64,000 nucleotides of DNA from Enterobacter cloacae (GTDB lineage: Bacteria; Pseudomonadota; Gammaproteobacteria; Enterobacterales; Enterobacteriaceae). The stretch covers positions 2,108,001 to 2,172,000 of the forward strand of contig AP022133.1 in assembly GCA_014169315.1 (NCBI GenBank). Direction: 5' to 3'. A model generated the notes under the pieces. The model searched no databases and had not been told where the DNA came from. It worked only from the letters and a program-made list of their open reading frames with translations. The position numbers were made by a program, and so were the translations under genes. Of this stretch, positions 10,120 through 20,576 are shown one piece after another (position 1 is the stretch's first letter; every line of letters begins with the position of its first letter).

Positions 10120-10578
10120 TTACTGCCCGCAACACTTTTTAAATTTTTTACCTGAACCACATGGGCAGGGATCATTACGACCAAACTGAGGGCGCGTTCC
10201 GTCAATATAATACCATTGCCCGCTTTCCTTTAAGAACCGGGAACGCTCGATAATGGCACCTGGTTTATTTTGTTCGGTAAACCGGGCGACAAAACTGACG
10301 TAGCCTTCATTGTGGTCACTGTCTGTTGCGAATTCATAGACGGTGAGCCCGAGCCAATGGGTGTTGGCAAATCCGGCTTCTATATCTTGCCTGAAACTGG
10401 CGGCATGACAGGATGGGTGCCAGGTTTTGATCAGGTAGTCTGCGTCTTTGATCACAAAAGCAGTATACCGCGAACGCATAAGGTGTGACGGGTCTGGTGC
10501 AACCTGTTCACCAGAAAGATATCGCTGGCAACATAGGCTATACTCCAGAGCGCTACCACAAGGGCAGAGTTGAGACAC
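10120..10578 (-). CDS. ychJ: YchJ family SEC-C motif protein
   Basis: This 152-residue cytoplasmic protein has a cysteine cluster at each end. The N-terminus reads [13 protein letters not shown] and the C-terminus carries a full SEC-C zinc-binding motif ([17 protein letters not shown]), like that of SecA. The central part is NTF2-like ([22 protein letters not shown]). Function is unknown in the family. The start is a GTG at 10578 preceded by AGGAAGAG. It is divergent from rssA. Confidence 0.92.
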   Translation of the reverse strand: MSQLCPCGSALEYSLCCQRYLSGEQVAPDPSHLMRSRYTAFVIKDADYLIKTWHPSCHAASFRQDIEAGFANTHWLGLTVYEFATDSDHNEGYVSFVARFTEQNKPGAIIERSRFLKESGQWYYIDGTRPQFGRNDPCPCGSGKKFKKCCGQ

Positions 10579-10691
10579 GATTCTCTTCCTGGAACAAAAA
10601 TAAGGGCGTAAAACGCTTCGGGTAGCACCATGTTAACTGAGCAGATGCGTTGACGCTATGTCAGGAATCCAGGGGAAGTAAAACAGGGCTA

Positions 10692-11594
10692 ATGAGAAAG
10701 GTTAAAATTGGACTGGCGCTGGGCTCAGGTGCAGCCCGGGGGTGGTCACATATCGGCGTGATCAATGCCTTAAACAAGATGGGTATTGACGTCGATATTG
10801 TTGCAGGGTGTTCTATTGGTTCGCTGGTCGGGTCTGCATACGCCTGCGGAAAGCTTCCGGAACTTGAAACCTGGGTGCGCTCCTTCAGCTACTGGGATGT
10901 GCTGCGCCTGATGGATCTTTCCTGGCAGCGTGGCGGGTTACTGCGCGGTGAGCGCGTGTTTAACCAGTTCCGCCAGATTATGCCTCTTGATGACTTCAGT
11001 CATTGTCAGATGCCTTTTGGTGCCGTCGCGACAAACCTGAGTACGGGACGTGAGCTTTGGCTTACCGAAGGGGATATCCATCTCGCTGTTCGCGCCTCCT
11101 GCAGTATGCCGGGGTTAATGGCCCCTGTCCTGCATAACGGCTACTGGCTGGTTGATGGTGGGGTGGTGAACCCCGTTCCCATCTCCCTGACGCGAGCGAT
11201 GGGGGCCGATATCGTGATCGCCGTGGATTTGCAGCACGATGCGCACCTGATGCAGCAAGACCTGATGCCAGTCAATCTTCAAAGTGATGATGCCGACGGT
11301 GAGAAACTGGCATGGCATGAACGTTTACGTGGACGAATTGGCCGTGTGGCAGCGCGTCGCGCAGTGACCGCGCCGACGGCGATCGAAATTATGACCACCT
11401 CCATTCAGGTGCTTGAAAACCGCCTGAAGCGCAACCGTATGGCAGGCGACCCTCCGGATATTTTGATCCAGCCGTATTGCCCGCAGATTGCAACCCTTGA
11501 TTTCCATCTGGCTGAGGCCGCCATTACTGCGGGCGCTGTAGCCGTCGAAAAGAAAATGGATGAATTGTTGCCATTTGTGCGGACAGCACGTTGA
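10692..11594 (+). CDS. rssA: Patatin-family protein RssA
   Basis: This is a cytoplasmic patatin/NTE-type putative lipid hydrolase encoded upstream of rssB. Starting at the ATG at 10692 gives 300 residues, matching the E. coli form (MRKVKIGLALGSGAARGWSHIG). Visible are the oxyanion loop GSGAARGWSH, the nucleophile elbow GCSIGSLVG, and the active-site aspartate in LVDGGVVNP. An upstream in-frame GTG-type start at 10650 would add 14 unrelated residues and is less likely. Its physiological substrate is unknown. It is probably cotranscribed in part with rssB, which also has room for its own promoter in the 92-nt gap. Confidence 0.95.
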   Translation: MRKVKIGLALGSGAARGWSHIGVINALNKMGIDVDIVAGCSIGSLVGSAYACGKLPELETWVRSFSYWDVLRLMDLSWQRGGLLRGERVFNQFRQIMPLDDFSHCQMPFGAVATNLSTGRELWLTEGDIHLAVRASCSMPGLMAPVLHNGYWLVDGGVVNPVPISLTRAMGADIVIAVDLQHDAHLMQQDLMPVNLQSDDADGEKLAWHERLRGRIGRVAARRAVTAPTAIEIMTTSIQVLENRLKRNRMAGDPPDILIQPYCPQIATLDFHLAEAAITAGAVAVEKKMDELLPFVRTAR

Positions 11595-11686
11595 GCACCC
11601 TTTTTTTGATTACTTAAGCAAAATCTGACAGGCGATAGTATCGATAGCATGCCACTATTTAGTTACTGTCAGTCAGGGGAGGTACC

Positions 11687-12700
11687 ATGACGCAGCCATT
11701 GGCCGGAAAACAAATTTTGATTGTTGAAGACGAGCCCGTTTTCCGCTCGCTGCTGGATTCGTGGTTATCCTCACTGGGTGCAATCACTGCACTGGCTGAG
11801 GATGGTATCGACGCGCTGGAAAAAATGGTCAGCATCACACCCGATCTGATGATCTGTGATATCGCGATGCCGCGGATGAATGGCCTTAAGCTGGTTGAGC
11901 ATCTGCGTAATGAAGGCGATAAAACCCCCATTTTGATGATTTCAGCGACGGAGAATATGGCGGACATCGCCAAAGCATTACGCCTGGGCGTTCAGGATAT
12001 TCTGCTTAAACCCGTTAAGGATTTGAACCGTCTGCGTGAAACGGTGTTGGCCTGCCTTTATCCAAATATGTTTAATTCCCGGGTAGAGGAAGAGGAGCGT
12101 CTTTTCCAGGACTGGGATGCTTTAGTCAGCAACCCTCCAGCGGCCGCAAAATTGTTACAGGAACTCCAGCCTCCGGTACAACAAACTATTTCACATTGCC
12201 GAATAAATTATCGACAGTTGATGGCCGCCGATCAGCCTGGACTGGTGCTGGATATTGCGCCATTGTCTGATGCGGATCTTGCGTTTTATTGTCTGGATGT
12301 TACCCGGGCAGGAGACAATGGTGTATTAGCGGCGTTATTACTTCGTGCGCTATTTAATGGCCTGTTGCAGGAGCAACTATCGCATCAGGGACAACGACTC
12401 CCTGAGTTAGGCAGTTTACTTAAACAGGTTAATCAGCTTTTTCGCCAGGCCAATTTGCCGGGACAGTTTCCGCTATTGGTCGGTTATTACCACAGCAGTT
12501 TGAAAAATCTTATCCTCGTTTCAGCGGGTCTGAATGCCACTCTGAATACCGGGGAGCATCATATTCAGGTGAGCAACGGTGTGCCCCTTGGCACACTGGA
12601 GACGGCTTACCTTAATCAAATTAGCCACCGCTGTTCCTCCTGGCAGTGCCAAATTTGGGGTGCCGGGGGGCGGTTACGCTTAATGTTGTCCACGGAATAA
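11687..12700 (+). CDS. rssB: Response regulator RssB, adaptor for RpoS degradation
   Basis: RssB binds sigma-S and delivers it to ClpXP in growing cells. The 337-residue protein has an N-terminal receiver domain with acidic pocket ED (residues about 16-17), phosphoacceptor Asp in LMICDIAMPRMNG, Thr/Ser in LMISATEN and the conserved Lys in LLKPVKD. The C-terminal part is the PP2C-like effector domain specific to RssB. GGGGAGG precedes the ATG. Sequence and length match E. coli. Confidence 0.97.
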   Translation: MTQPLAGKQILIVEDEPVFRSLLDSWLSSLGAITALAEDGIDALEKMVSITPDLMICDIAMPRMNGLKLVEHLRNEGDKTPILMISATENMADIAKALRLGVQDILLKPVKDLNRLRETVLACLYPNMFNSRVEEEERLFQDWDALVSNPPAAAKLLQELQPPVQQTISHCRINYRQLMAADQPGLVLDIAPLSDADLAFYCLDVTRAGDNGVLAALLLRALFNGLLQEQLSHQGQRLPELGSLLKQVNQLFRQANLPGQFPLLVGYYHSSLKNLILVSAGLNATLNTGEHHIQVSNGVPLGTLETAYLNQISHRCSSWQCQIWGAGGRLRLMLSTE

Positions 12701-12900
12701 GCAGTTGGTTCTTATTCGTAAGATTGCTTTTCCTGTGTTTTGCCGGGAGTGCTACTATCACAGCCCAGATTCATGCGTATTTATCCTAATTGATCGGCAA
12801 CGCGTTCTTTTCAGACCCGGACTGTAAGGTGAGACTGATATACTCGACGCGTTATTTAATGCATAAAAGTTCAAAACTTGAACAGCTCAGGAGAATTTCA

Positions 12901-13809
12901 ATGGCTGCCCTAAATTCGAAAGTCAGAAAGGCCGTTATCCCGGTAGCGGGATTGGGGACCAGGATGTTACCAGCAACTAAGGCAATTCCTAAAGAGATGC
13001 TGCCTTTGGTTGATAAGCCATTAATCCAGTACGTCGTTAATGAATGTATCGCCGCCGGTATTACTGAAATTGTGCTGGTTACGCATTCATCTAAAAACTC
13101 AATCGAAAACCATTTCGATACAAGTTTTGAACTTGAAGCTATGCTGGAAAAACGTGTTAAGCGCCAGCTGTTAGCTGAAGTTCAGTCTATTTGCCCTCCA
13201 CACGTTACCATTATGCAGGTGCGTCAGGGGCTGGCTAAAGGCCTGGGTCACGCGGTACTGTGCGCACACCCTGTCGTGGGCGACGAACCTGTCGCGGTGA
13301 TCCTGCCAGACGTTATTCTGGATGAATATGAATCCAACCTGTCTAAAGACAACCTGGCTGAGATGATTCACCGCTTTGACGAAACCGGTAGCAGCCAGAT
13401 TATGGTTGAGCCTGTTGCCGATGTGACAGCTTACGGTGTCGTTGACTGCAAAGGTGTGAATCTGGAACCTGGCGAAAGCGTGCCAATGGTGGGCGTTGTT
13501 GAGAAACCAAAAGCAGACGCAGCACCGTCTAATCTGGCGGTTGTAGGCCGTTATGTCCTGAGCGCTGAAATCTGGCCACTGCTGGCGAAAACCCCTCCAG
13601 GAGCGGGTGATGAGATCCAGCTGACCGACGCTATTGATATGCTGATCGAGAAAGAAACCGTTGAAGCCTACCATATGAAAGGTAAGAGCCATGACTGCGG
13701 GAATAAGCTCGGTTATATGCAGGCATTTGTTGAATATGGCATTCGCCACAATACGCTGGGTGAAGAATTTAAAGCCTGGCTCAAAGACAGTATGGGTATT
13801 AAAAAATAA
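12901..13809 (+). CDS. galU: UTP-glucose-1-phosphate uridylyltransferase
   Basis: GalU makes UDP-glucose from UTP and glucose-1-phosphate for LPS, trehalose, MDO and galactose metabolism. The ATG at 12901, preceded by AGGAG, gives 302 residues, the E. coli length. An in-frame extension back to 12790 is not conserved. The nucleotide-binding signature [21 protein letters not shown] is at residues about 15-35, and the sugar-binding [21 protein letters not shown] lies near 200. It has a strong terminator downstream and is convergent with hns. Confidence 0.97.
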   Translation: MAALNSKVRKAVIPVAGLGTRMLPATKAIPKEMLPLVDKPLIQYVVNECIAAGITEIVLVTHSSKNSIENHFDTSFELEAMLEKRVKRQLLAEVQSICPPHVTIMQVRQGLAKGLGHAVLCAHPVVGDEPVAVILPDVILDEYESNLSKDNLAEMIHRFDETGSSQIMVEPVADVTAYGVVDCKGVNLEPGESVPMVGVVEKPKADAAPSNLAVVGRYVLSAEIWPLLAKTPPGAGDEIQLTDAIDMLIEKETVEAYHMKGKSHDCGNKLGYMQAFVEYGIRHNTLGEEFKAWLKDSMGIKK

Positions 13810-13830
13810 CCCGGGCTGTAAATGAACAAG

Positions 13831-13860
13831 ACCGGTGTGGCGATGCCCACCGGTTTTTTT
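13831..13860 (+). terminator. Rho-independent terminator of galU
   Basis: ACCGG-TGTGGCGATGCCCA-CCGGT with additional internal TGGGC-type pairing is followed by a run of T, 21 nt after the galU stop. Confidence 0.85.
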
Positions 13861-13966
13861 ATGCCCATAACAACCTGTGACAGGCTCAGACCGTAAGGAA
13901 TGTTAAATAGTCCATTGTCACTATATGACAGAGTGTAAGGGGATGTTTGACGTGAATTTCAGATAC

Positions 13967-13994
13967 AAAAAATCCCGCATTAAGCGGGATTTTT
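13967..13994 (-). terminator. Rho-independent terminator of hns (A/T flanked on both sides)
   Basis: AAAAATCCCGC, a 5-nt ATTAA loop and GCGGGATTTTT form a symmetric hairpin with A-runs and T-runs on the two sides, 15 nt past the hns stop codon. It can act in both directions. Confidence 0.85.
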
Positions 13995-14009
13995 CAGAAT
14001 GCGTCCTGA

Positions 14010-14423
14010 TTAATCCTTGATCAGGAAGTCATCCAGCTGTTTGCCTTGCTCATCCATTGCTTTCTTGATAACAGCAGGAGTACGACCCTGGCCAGTCCAG
14101 GTTTTAGTTTCGCCGTTTTCATCAACATAGCTATATTTAGCAGGACGAGCAGCGCGTTTGGCTTTGGTACCGGTTTTAGCAGCAGCCATGCTGTTCAGCA
14201 ATTCGTTTGGATCGATACCATCAGCAATCAGCATTTCACGATATTGCTGCAGTTTACGAGTGCGTTCTTCGATTTCAGCTGCAGCAGCGCTTTCTTCTTC
14301 ACGACGTTCATTAACTACAACTTCTAATTTTTCCAGCATTTCTTCAAGCGTTTCAAGGGTACATTCTCTTGCCTGCGCACGAAGAGTACGGATGTTGTTC
14401 AGAATTTTAAGTGCTTCGCTCAT
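14010..14423 (-). CDS. hns: DNA-binding protein H-NS
   Basis: This is the global nucleoid silencer of AT-rich, horizontally acquired DNA. The 137 residues are nearly identical to E. coli H-NS. An N-terminal helical dimerisation/coiled-coil region (residues 1-65) and a flexible linker precede the C-terminal DNA-binding domain with the AT-hook-like TWTGQGRTP motif. The AT-rich tns genes in this same window are the kind of DNA that H-NS would be expected to bind. Confidence 0.98.
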   Translation of the reverse strand: MSEALKILNNIRTLRAQARECTLETLEEMLEKLEVVVNERREEESAAAAEIEERTRKLQQYREMLIADGIDPNELLNSMAAAKTGTKAKRAARPAKYSYVDENGETKTWTGQGRTPAVIKKAMDEQGKQLDDFLIKD

Positions 14424-14468
14424 TGTAGTAATCTCAAACTTATAATGGGGGGGTGGTTTGTTGACCTA

Positions 14469-14497
14469 ATAATAGAGCGATAATTTGAGTTGTGCAA
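14469..14497 (-). promoter_or_regulatory. Promoter of hns
   Basis: On the minus strand TTGCAC (14497-14492) and TATTAT (14474-14469) are separated by 17 nt, about 45 nt before the hns start codon. The IS903-like element stands 139 bp further upstream, so this core promoter is intact. Distal regulatory DNA beyond 14635 has been displaced. Confidence 0.75.
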
Positions 14498-14635
14498 TAG
14501 GTGGGAATGTAAGGAATTCAAAAAATACTAAATAATGGTCGCTATTATTAATTACGCTAACTTAAATTTCATTAGGTCCCGGACTGCGTGTTATCACGGT
14601 AACCTGCTTAACAGGGTCGGTTACATGTTTTTTTT

Positions 14636-15692
14636 GGCTTTGTTGAATAAATCAGATTTCGGGTAAGTCTCCCCCGTAGCGGGTTGTGTTTTCAGGCAAT
14701 ACGCACGCTTTCAGGCATACCTGCTTTCGTCATTTTGTTCAGCGCTCGTACCAGGGCCATAGCCTCCGCAACCTGACCATCGTAGTCACGCAGCGTCAGT
14801 GAACCCCCGAACAGCTGTTTTACCCGGTACATCGCCGTTTCCGCTATCGAGCGACGGTTGTAATCTGTTGTCCATTTCCACCGCGCATTACTCCCGGTCA
14901 TTCGCTGATTAGCCACTGCACGGTTACGGTCTGCATATTCACCGGGCCAGTAACCCGCACCTTTTCGGGGCGGGATAAGCGCGCTGATTTTCTTACGCCG
15001 CAGTTCATCGTGACAGAGCCGGGTGTCGTAAGCGCCGTCTGCCGATGCTGCCCTGATTTTTCTGTGAGTCTGCCGGATAAGATCCGGGAAGGCTTCTGAG
15101 TCCGTCACATTGTTCAGCGACAGGTCTGCACAGATGATTTCATGTGTTTTGCTGTCAACTGCCAGATGCAACTTTCGCCATATACGACGGCGTTCTTTGC
15201 CGTGTTTTTTGACTTTCCATTCGCCTTCACCAAAGACCTTCAGCCCGGTGGAATCAACCACCAGATGCGCGATTTCACCTCGGGTGAACGTTTTGAAACT
15301 GACATTAACCGACTTTGCGCGCTTGCTGACACTGGTGTAATCCGGGCAGCGCAACGGAACATTCATCAGTGTAAAAATGGAATCAATAAAACCCTGTGCA
15401 GCCCGCAGGGTCAACCTGAACACGCGTTTAATGACCAGAACGGTGGTGATGGCGAGATCAGAATAGCGCTGAGGTCTTCCCCGTGATGAAGGCGTTGCCG
15501 ACTCATACCAGGCCTGAATAGCTTCATCATCCAGCCAGAAAGTTATGGAGCCACGGTTGATGAGGGCTTTATTGTAGGTGGGCCAGTTGGTGATTTTGAA
15601 CTTTTGCTTTGCCACGGAACGGTCTGCGTTGTCGGGAAGATGCGTGATCTGATCCTTCAACTCAGCAAAAGTTCGATTTATTCAACAAAGCC
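14636..15692. mobile_element. IS903-like insertion sequence (IS5 family), complete
   Basis: Perfect 18-bp inverted repeats GGCTTTGTTGAATAAATC lie at 14636-14653 and (inverted) 15675-15692. The length is exactly 1057 bp, the known size of IS903. Both flanks carry the same 9-bp target duplication GTTTTTTTT (14627-14635 and 15693-15701). Intact ends, intact transposase and perfect duplication suggest a recent insertion into the hns-tdk intergenic region. Confidence 0.97.
14692..15660 (-). CDS. IS903-like transposase (IS5 family, DDE)
   Basis: This is a DDE transposase catalysing cut-and-paste or cointegrate transposition of the surrounding element. It has 322 residues from the first ATG; the family product is slightly shorter, so a start a few codons inside (residue 16 region) is possible. 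The catalytic segments are VVDSTGLK (first Asp), SADGAYD (second Asp) and RRSIAETAMYRVKQLFGG (Glu with the YREK-like follow-up). It appears intact. Confidence 0.95.
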   Translation of the reverse strand: MKDQITHLPDNADRSVAKQKFKITNWPTYNKALINRGSITFWLDDEAIQAWYESATPSSRGRPQRYSDLAITTVLVIKRVFRLTLRAAQGFIDSIFTLMNVPLRCPDYTSVSKRAKSVNVSFKTFTRGEIAHLVVDSTGLKVFGEGEWKVKKHGKERRRIWRKLHLAVDSKTHEIICADLSLNNVTDSEAFPDLIRQTHRKIRAASADGAYDTRLCHDELRRKKISALIPPRKGAGYWPGEYADRNRAVANQRMTGSNARWKWTTDYNRRSIAETAMYRVKQLFGGSLTLRDYDGQVAEAMALVRALNKMTKAGMPESVRIA

Positions 15693-15701
15693 GTTTTTTT
15701 T

Positions 15702-16040
15702 GTGACATTTACCGCAGGAATTATAGTTGCGGCGGATAAATATCAGCCTTTTGTATTACTTCGCAAAAGCGGTGTAAAGGCAAAAATAGTTAATAAATAG
15801 TGAATTTTAATGAACCTGGATTCCAGTATAAAAAGAAGTGTTATCTTTGGCCGATGCCATAACTTATTGGCGATGCTTAATGCGTTTACTGCATGTTTTG
15901 ACGCATTATTTTCTTAATTTACGGGTTTTTACCCGCGTCCTGAGCCCGCAGGGTCTGTGCAGTGTGTCGCTGATGGTGAGGCAAAATATGGTACAATGAA
16001 TCATTGGGAATATTACACATTGATTAGGGTTTTACGGCCA
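15702..16040. other. hns-tdk intergenic remainder and tdk leader
   Basis: About 340 bp of AT-rich DNA lie between the IS903 target duplication and the tdk ATG. I see no gene in it. It should hold the tdk promoter, but I could not single out a convincing -35/-10 pair. Confidence 0.6.
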
Positions 16041-16655
16041 ATGGCACAACTTTATTTCTACTATTCGGCAATGAATGCCGGGAAATCTACGGCGTTACTG
16101 CAATCCTCCTACAATTATCAGGAAAGAGGTATGCGTACCGTGGTTTACACCGCTGAAATCGACGATCGCTATGGCGCGGGCAAGGTGAGTTCCAGAATAG
16201 GTCTCTCGTCGCCTGCCAGACTGTATAACCCGGAAACCGACCTGTTGCAGGATATTCGCACAGCACACGCTGCACAGCCTATTCATTGCGTTCTGGTTGA
16301 TGAAAGCCAGTTCCTTACACGTGAACAGGTTCATGCGCTTTCAGAGGTTGTTGATGAGCTTGATATCCCCGTTCTGTGTTATGGGTTGCGTACGGATTTC
16401 CGGGGGGAATTATTTGCCGGGAGCCAGTATTTACTTGCCTGGTCCGATAAGCTTGTTGAACTGAAAACTATCTGTTTTTGCGGCCGTAAAGCCAGTATGG
16501 TGCTTCGTCTCGATCAGTCCGGAAAACCTTATGCGGATGGTGAGCAGGTGGTGATAGGGGGCAATGAGCGTTATATCTCGGTTTGCCGTAAACACTATAA
16601 GGAAGCATTGGTGGTAGGTTCACTGACGGCGATTCAGCACGACAACCGGAAATAA
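16041..16655 (+). CDS. tdk: Thymidine kinase
   Basis: Tdk phosphorylates thymidine to dTMP in pyrimidine salvage. The ATG at 16041 gives 204 residues (E. coli 205). The P-loop is [10 protein letters not shown] near residue 10. The Walker B/catalytic region is VLVDESQFL with the general-base Glu. The zinc-binding cysteines are CFCGRK and the later C of SVCRKHY. An upstream extension to 15957 is not conserved. It is convergent with adhE and shares a bidirectional terminator with it. Confidence 0.97.
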   Translation: MAQLYFYYSAMNAGKSTALLQSSYNYQERGMRTVVYTAEIDDRYGAGKVSSRIGLSSPARLYNPETDLLQDIRTAHAAQPIHCVLVDESQFLTREQVHALSEVVDELDIPVLCYGLRTDFRGELFAGSQYLLAWSDKLVELKTICFCGRKASMVLRLDQSGKPYADGEQVVIGGNERYISVCRKHYKEALVVGSLTAIQHDNRK

Positions 16656-16692
16656 TGAGCCGCTGAATGTTTTCAGCTTAATATGCAGACAT

Positions 16693-16721
16693 AAAAAAAC
16701 CCGCCAAATGGCGGGTTTTTT
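16693..16721. terminator. Bidirectional terminator between tdk and adhE
   Basis: AAACCCGCC-AAAT-GGCGGGTTT is flanked by an A-run on the left and a T-run on the right, so it can stop both convergent transcripts. Confidence 0.88.
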
Positions 16722-16734
16722 ATCGGGCTATCAA

Positions 16735-19410
16735 TTAAGCGCTTTTCTTCGCTTTTTTGTCAGCTTTTACGGCAGGTGCTTCAGTTTTTGCAACAGTATC
16801 ACCTTCTTTGAACTCGCGGCCGTAGTAGGTATCCAGCAGGATCTGTTTCAGCTCGGAGATCAGTGGGTAGCGCGGGTTAGCACCGGTACACTGGTCATCG
16901 AATGCATCTTCAGACAGCTTATCTACGTGAGCGAGGAAGTCAGCTTCCTGTACGCCTGCTTCGCGGATGGATTTAGGAATACCCAGTTCAGCTTTAATGC
17001 TTTCCAGCCATGCCAGCAGTTTCTCAATCTTCGCAGCAGTACGGTCACCCGCAGCGCTCAGACCCAGGTGGTCTGCGATTTCAGCATAACGACGACGTGC
17101 TTGCGGACGGTCGTACTGGCTGAATGCAGTCTGCTTGGTTGGGTTGTCGTTAGCGTTATAACGGATAACGTTGCTGATCAACAGGGCGTTCGCCAGACCG
17201 TGAGGAATGTGGAACTGAGAACCCAGTTTGTGTGCCATTGAGTGGCAAACACCCAGGAAGGCGTTGGCAAATGCGATACCGGCGATGGTTGCTGCACTGT
17301 GTACACGCTCACGCGCTACCGGGTTTTTAGACCCTTCGTTGTAAGATGCTGGCAGGTTTTCTTTCAGCAGTTTCAGCGCCTGCAGAGCCTGGCCGTCAGA
17401 GAACTCAGAAGCCAGTACGGAAACATAGGCTTCCAGGGCGTGAGTTACAGCATCCAGACCACCGAACGCACACAGTGATTTCGGCATATCCATCACCAGG
17501 TTGGCATCAACGATAGCCATATCTGGGGTCAGCGCGTAGTCAGCCAGTGGGTATTTCTGGCCGGTCGCATCATCAGTTACAACCGCAAACGGTGTCACTT
17601 CTGAACCGGTACCGGAAGTGGTAGTCACAGCGATCATCTTCGCTTTTACGCCCATTTTCGGGAACTTGTAGATACGTTTACGGATGTCCATAAAGCGCAG
17701 TGCCAGTTCTTCGAAGTGCGTTTCAGGATGCTCGTACATAACCCACATGATTTTCGCGGCGTCCATTGGGGAACCACCACCCAGTGCGATAATCACATCT
17801 GGTTTGAAGGAGTTCGCCAGTTCAGCACCTTTGCGAACAACGCTCAGTGTTGGGTCAGCTTCAACTTCAAAGAAGACTTCAGTTTCGACGCCAGCCGCTT
17901 TCAGAACAGAGGTGATCTGATCTGCGTAGCCGTTGTTGAACAGGAAACGGTCAGTCACGATGAGCGCACGTTTGTGGCCATCAGTAATCACTTCATCCAG
18001 CGCGATTGGCAGAGAGCCACGACGGAAGTAGATAGATTTCGGAAGTTTGTGCCACAACATGTTTTCAGCTCGCTTAGCAACGGTTTTCTTGTTGATCAGG
18101 TGTTTTGGACCAACGTTTTCAGAGATGGAGTTACCACCCCAGGAACCACAACCCAGAGTCAGGGAAGGTGCGAGTTTGAAGTTGTACAGGTCACCGATAC
18201 CACCCTGAGAAGCCGGGGTGTTAATCAGGATACGTGCAGTCTTCATCTTCTGACCGAAGTGAGCAACACGTTCTGGCTGGTTATCCTGGTCGGTGTACAG
18301 GCAAGAGGTGTGACCGATACCGCCCATTGCAACCAGCTTCTCTGCTTTTTCTACCGCGTCATCAAAATCTTTTGCACGGTACATTGCCAGAGTAGGGGAC
18401 AGTTTTTCGTGAGCAAACGGCTCGCTTTCGTCCACAACTTTAACTTCACCGATCAGGATCTTGGTGGTGACCGGAACGGTAAAGCCTGCGAGTTCAGCAA
18501 TTTTATATGCTGGCTGACCAACGATAGCGGCGTTCAGCGCGCCATTTTTCAGAATGATGTCCTGAACGGCTTTCAGCTCTTTGCCCTGCAGCATGTAGCC
18601 ACCGTGGCTGGCAAAACGTTCGCGAACAGCATCGTATACGGAATCAACAACCACTACAGACTGTTCAGATGCACAGATAACGCCGTTGTCGAAGGTTTTA
18701 GACATCAGTACAGACGCGACAGCACGTTTGATATCTGCGGTTTCGTCGATAACCACTGGCGTGTTACCTGCGCCTACGCCGATTGCCGGTTTACCGGAGC
18801 TGTATGCTGCTTTAACCATACCAGGGCCACCGGTCGCCAGGATCAGGTTAATGTCCGGGTGGTGCATCAGTGCGTTGGACAGTTCAACAGACGGTTGATC
18901 GATCCAGCCGATGAGGTCTTTAGGTGCGCCAGCTGCAATGGCAGCCTGCAGGACGATATCCGCAGCTTTGTTGGTGGCGTCTTTCGCACGTGGGTGCGGG
19001 GAGAAGATAATTGCGTTACGGGTCTTCAGGCTGATCAGTGATTTGAAGATAGCAGTAGACGTTGGGTTGGTGGTCGGAACGATACCGCAGATGATGCCGA
19101 TAGGTTCTGCAATGGTGATCGTACCGAAGGTGTCGTCTTCAGACAGCACGCCACAGGTTTTCTCATCTTTATAGGCGTTGTAGATATACTCTGAAGCAAA
19201 GTGGTTTTTAATCACTTTATCTTCAACGATACCCATGCCGGATTCGGCAACGGCCATTTTAGCGAGAGGGATTCGAGCATCTGCAGCAGCCAGAGCGGCC
19301 GCGCGGAAGATTTTATCAACCTGTTCTTGGGTGAAATTGGCATATTCACGCTGGGCCTTTTTAACGCGCTCTACGAGGGCGTTCAGTTCAGCGATATTGG
19401 TAACAGCCAT
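16735..19410 (-). CDS. adhE: Bifunctional acetaldehyde-CoA/alcohol dehydrogenase
   Basis: AdhE converts acetyl-CoA to acetaldehyde and then ethanol, regenerating NAD+ in fermentation; the protein forms spirosomes. It has 891 residues as in E. coli. The N-terminal CoA-acylating aldehyde dehydrogenase domain carries its catalytic Cys in GVICASEQS. The C-terminal iron-dependent alcohol dehydrogenase domain shows [11 protein letters not shown] and the metal-ligand histidines in [11 protein letters not shown] and [22 protein letters not shown] precedes the ATG. It stands alone, with a long 5' region upstream. Confidence 0.98.
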   Translation of the reverse strand: MAVTNIAELNALVERVKKAQREYANFTQEQVDKIFRAAALAAADARIPLAKMAVAESGMGIVEDKVIKNHFASEYIYNAYKDEKTCGVLSEDDTFGTITIAEPIGIICGIVPTTNPTSTAIFKSLISLKTRNAIIFSPHPRAKDATNKAADIVLQAAIAAGAPKDLIGWIDQPSVELSNALMHHPDINLILATGGPGMVKAAYSSGKPAIGVGAGNTPVVIDETADIKRAVASVLMSKTFDNGVICASEQSVVVVDSVYDAVRERFASHGGYMLQGKELKAVQDIILKNGALNAAIVGQPAYKIAELAGFTVPVTTKILIGEVKVVDESEPFAHEKLSPTLAMYRAKDFDDAVEKAEKLVAMGGIGHTSCLYTDQDNQPERVAHFGQKMKTARILINTPASQGGIGDLYNFKLAPSLTLGCGSWGGNSISENVGPKHLINKKTVAKRAENMLWHKLPKSIYFRRGSLPIALDEVITDGHKRALIVTDRFLFNNGYADQITSVLKAAGVETEVFFEVEADPTLSVVRKGAELANSFKPDVIIALGGGSPMDAAKIMWVMYEHPETHFEELALRFMDIRKRIYKFPKMGVKAKMIAVTTTSGTGSEVTPFAVVTDDATGQKYPLADYALTPDMAIVDANLVMDMPKSLCAFGGLDAVTHALEAYVSVLASEFSDGQALQALKLLKENLPASYNEGSKNPVARERVHSAATIAGIAFANAFLGVCHSMAHKLGSQFHIPHGLANALLISNVIRYNANDNPTKQTAFSQYDRPQARRRYAEIADHLGLSAAGDRTAAKIEKLLAWLESIKAELGIPKSIREAGVQEADFLAHVDKLSEDAFDDQCTGANPRYPLISELKQILLDTYYGREFKEGDTVAKTEAPAVKADKKAKKSA

Positions 19411-19887
19411 AATGCTCTCCTGATAATGTTTAAACTCTTTTAGTAAACCAGCGCTCGATACGTCAGACAGTATAGTCAGGGCTTATAGGACTTGCGTAAC
19501 ACACAGTAAAACAAAGGGTTACTTCCTGTCGATTCACTAATTTACTAAAAGAGCCTTACCTTAGCATCATACCTTTTTGATAGGTGATCTCCCTGGCGGC
19601 GTAATCAGATTACTCACTTCTGAGTACGGAAATCATGATCTGCATCAATTTTCCCCCAAGCTGATACCATTCAGCAGGGTTATTTCTTTGAGATTATTCC
19701 ACTGTTAAATAATTACGTAACTATTGGAAGCGTGGCTATCATTGATTCTACAAATGTTTAACATCATGAAATGCTAACGTTTTGGCACAGATTTCTGGTG
19801 AAGTATGCTAATAAAAAGCGTATCTTCAGCGCGGTTCTACCATGACACAGTATCAGTCCCGGGCCATGCGCATAAGCGGAGCTAAAC
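19411..19887. other. adhE-ychE divergent intergenic region
   Basis: These 477 bp hold no gene that I can support. In E. coli the corresponding region carries the adhE promoters and a long leader with Fis, Cra and NarL control. By analogy the same is expected here, but I did not identify specific operator sites. Confidence 0.5.
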
Positions 19888-20535
19888 GTGATCCAAACGC
19901 TCTTTGATTTTCCAACATATTTTAAGTTTTTTATTGGTTTGTTTGCCCTGGTCAACCCGGTGGGGATTATCCCTGTCTTCATTAGTATGACCAGCTACCA
20001 GACGGCGGTGGCCAGGAACAAAACCAATCTCACGGCCAACCTGTCCGTGGCCATTATATTGCTTACCTCTCTTTATCTGGGGGATGCCATCCTGCAACTG
20101 TTTGGCATTTCCATTGACTCCTTCCGCATCGCGGGTGGGATCCTGGTGGTCACCATTGCCATGTCGATGATCAGCGGTAAGCTGGGGGAAGATAAACAGA
20201 ACAAACAGGAAAAGTCAGAAACCGCCATTCGCGAGAGCATTGGTGTGGTGCCGCTGGCGTTACCGTTGATGGCAGGACCCGGGGCGATCAGTTCGACAAT
20301 CGTCTGGGGGACTCGCTACCACAACCTGATGCACCTTATTGGTTTCTCCGTGGCGATTGCCATTTTTGCGCTTTGTTGTTGGGGCGTGTTCCGTATGGCT
20401 CCCTGGCTGGTGCGTTTGCTGGGACAGACGGGCATCAACGTCATTACCCGTATTATGGGTCTGTTATTGATGGCGCTGGGCATTGAGTTCATCGTCACCG
20501 GTATAAAGAGCATTTTCCCCGGACTGCTGCACTAA
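19888..20535 (+). CDS. ychE: MarC-family inner-membrane protein YchE
   Basis: This is a 215-residue integral membrane protein of the MarC/UPF0056 family with about six transmembrane helices, very close to E. coli YchE throughout. Function is unknown; the family was once linked to multiple antibiotic resistance, which was later disputed. The start is a GTG at 19888 with GGAG 6 nt before it. It is followed by a strong terminator. Confidence 0.93.
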   Translation: MIQTLFDFPTYFKFFIGLFALVNPVGIIPVFISMTSYQTAVARNKTNLTANLSVAIILLTSLYLGDAILQLFGISIDSFRIAGGILVVTIAMSMISGKLGEDKQNKQEKSETAIRESIGVVPLALPLMAGPGAISSTIVWGTRYHNLMHLIGFSVAIAIFALCCWGVFRMAPWLVRLLGQTGINVITRIMGLLLMALGIEFIVTGIKSIFPGLLH

Positions 20536-20552
20536 CCACGTCATATGAATAA

Positions 20553-20576
20553 ACGGAGCCACGGGCTCCGTTTTTT
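20553..20576 (+). terminator. Rho-independent terminator of ychE
   Basis: ACGGAGCC-ACG-GGCTCCGT with a following T-run, 18 nt after the ychE stop. Confidence 0.88.

Noticed and set aside
17716..19041. 441-codon open frame antisense to adhE
   Set aside because: It is a shadow frame of a highly biased gene with no domain or start signal.
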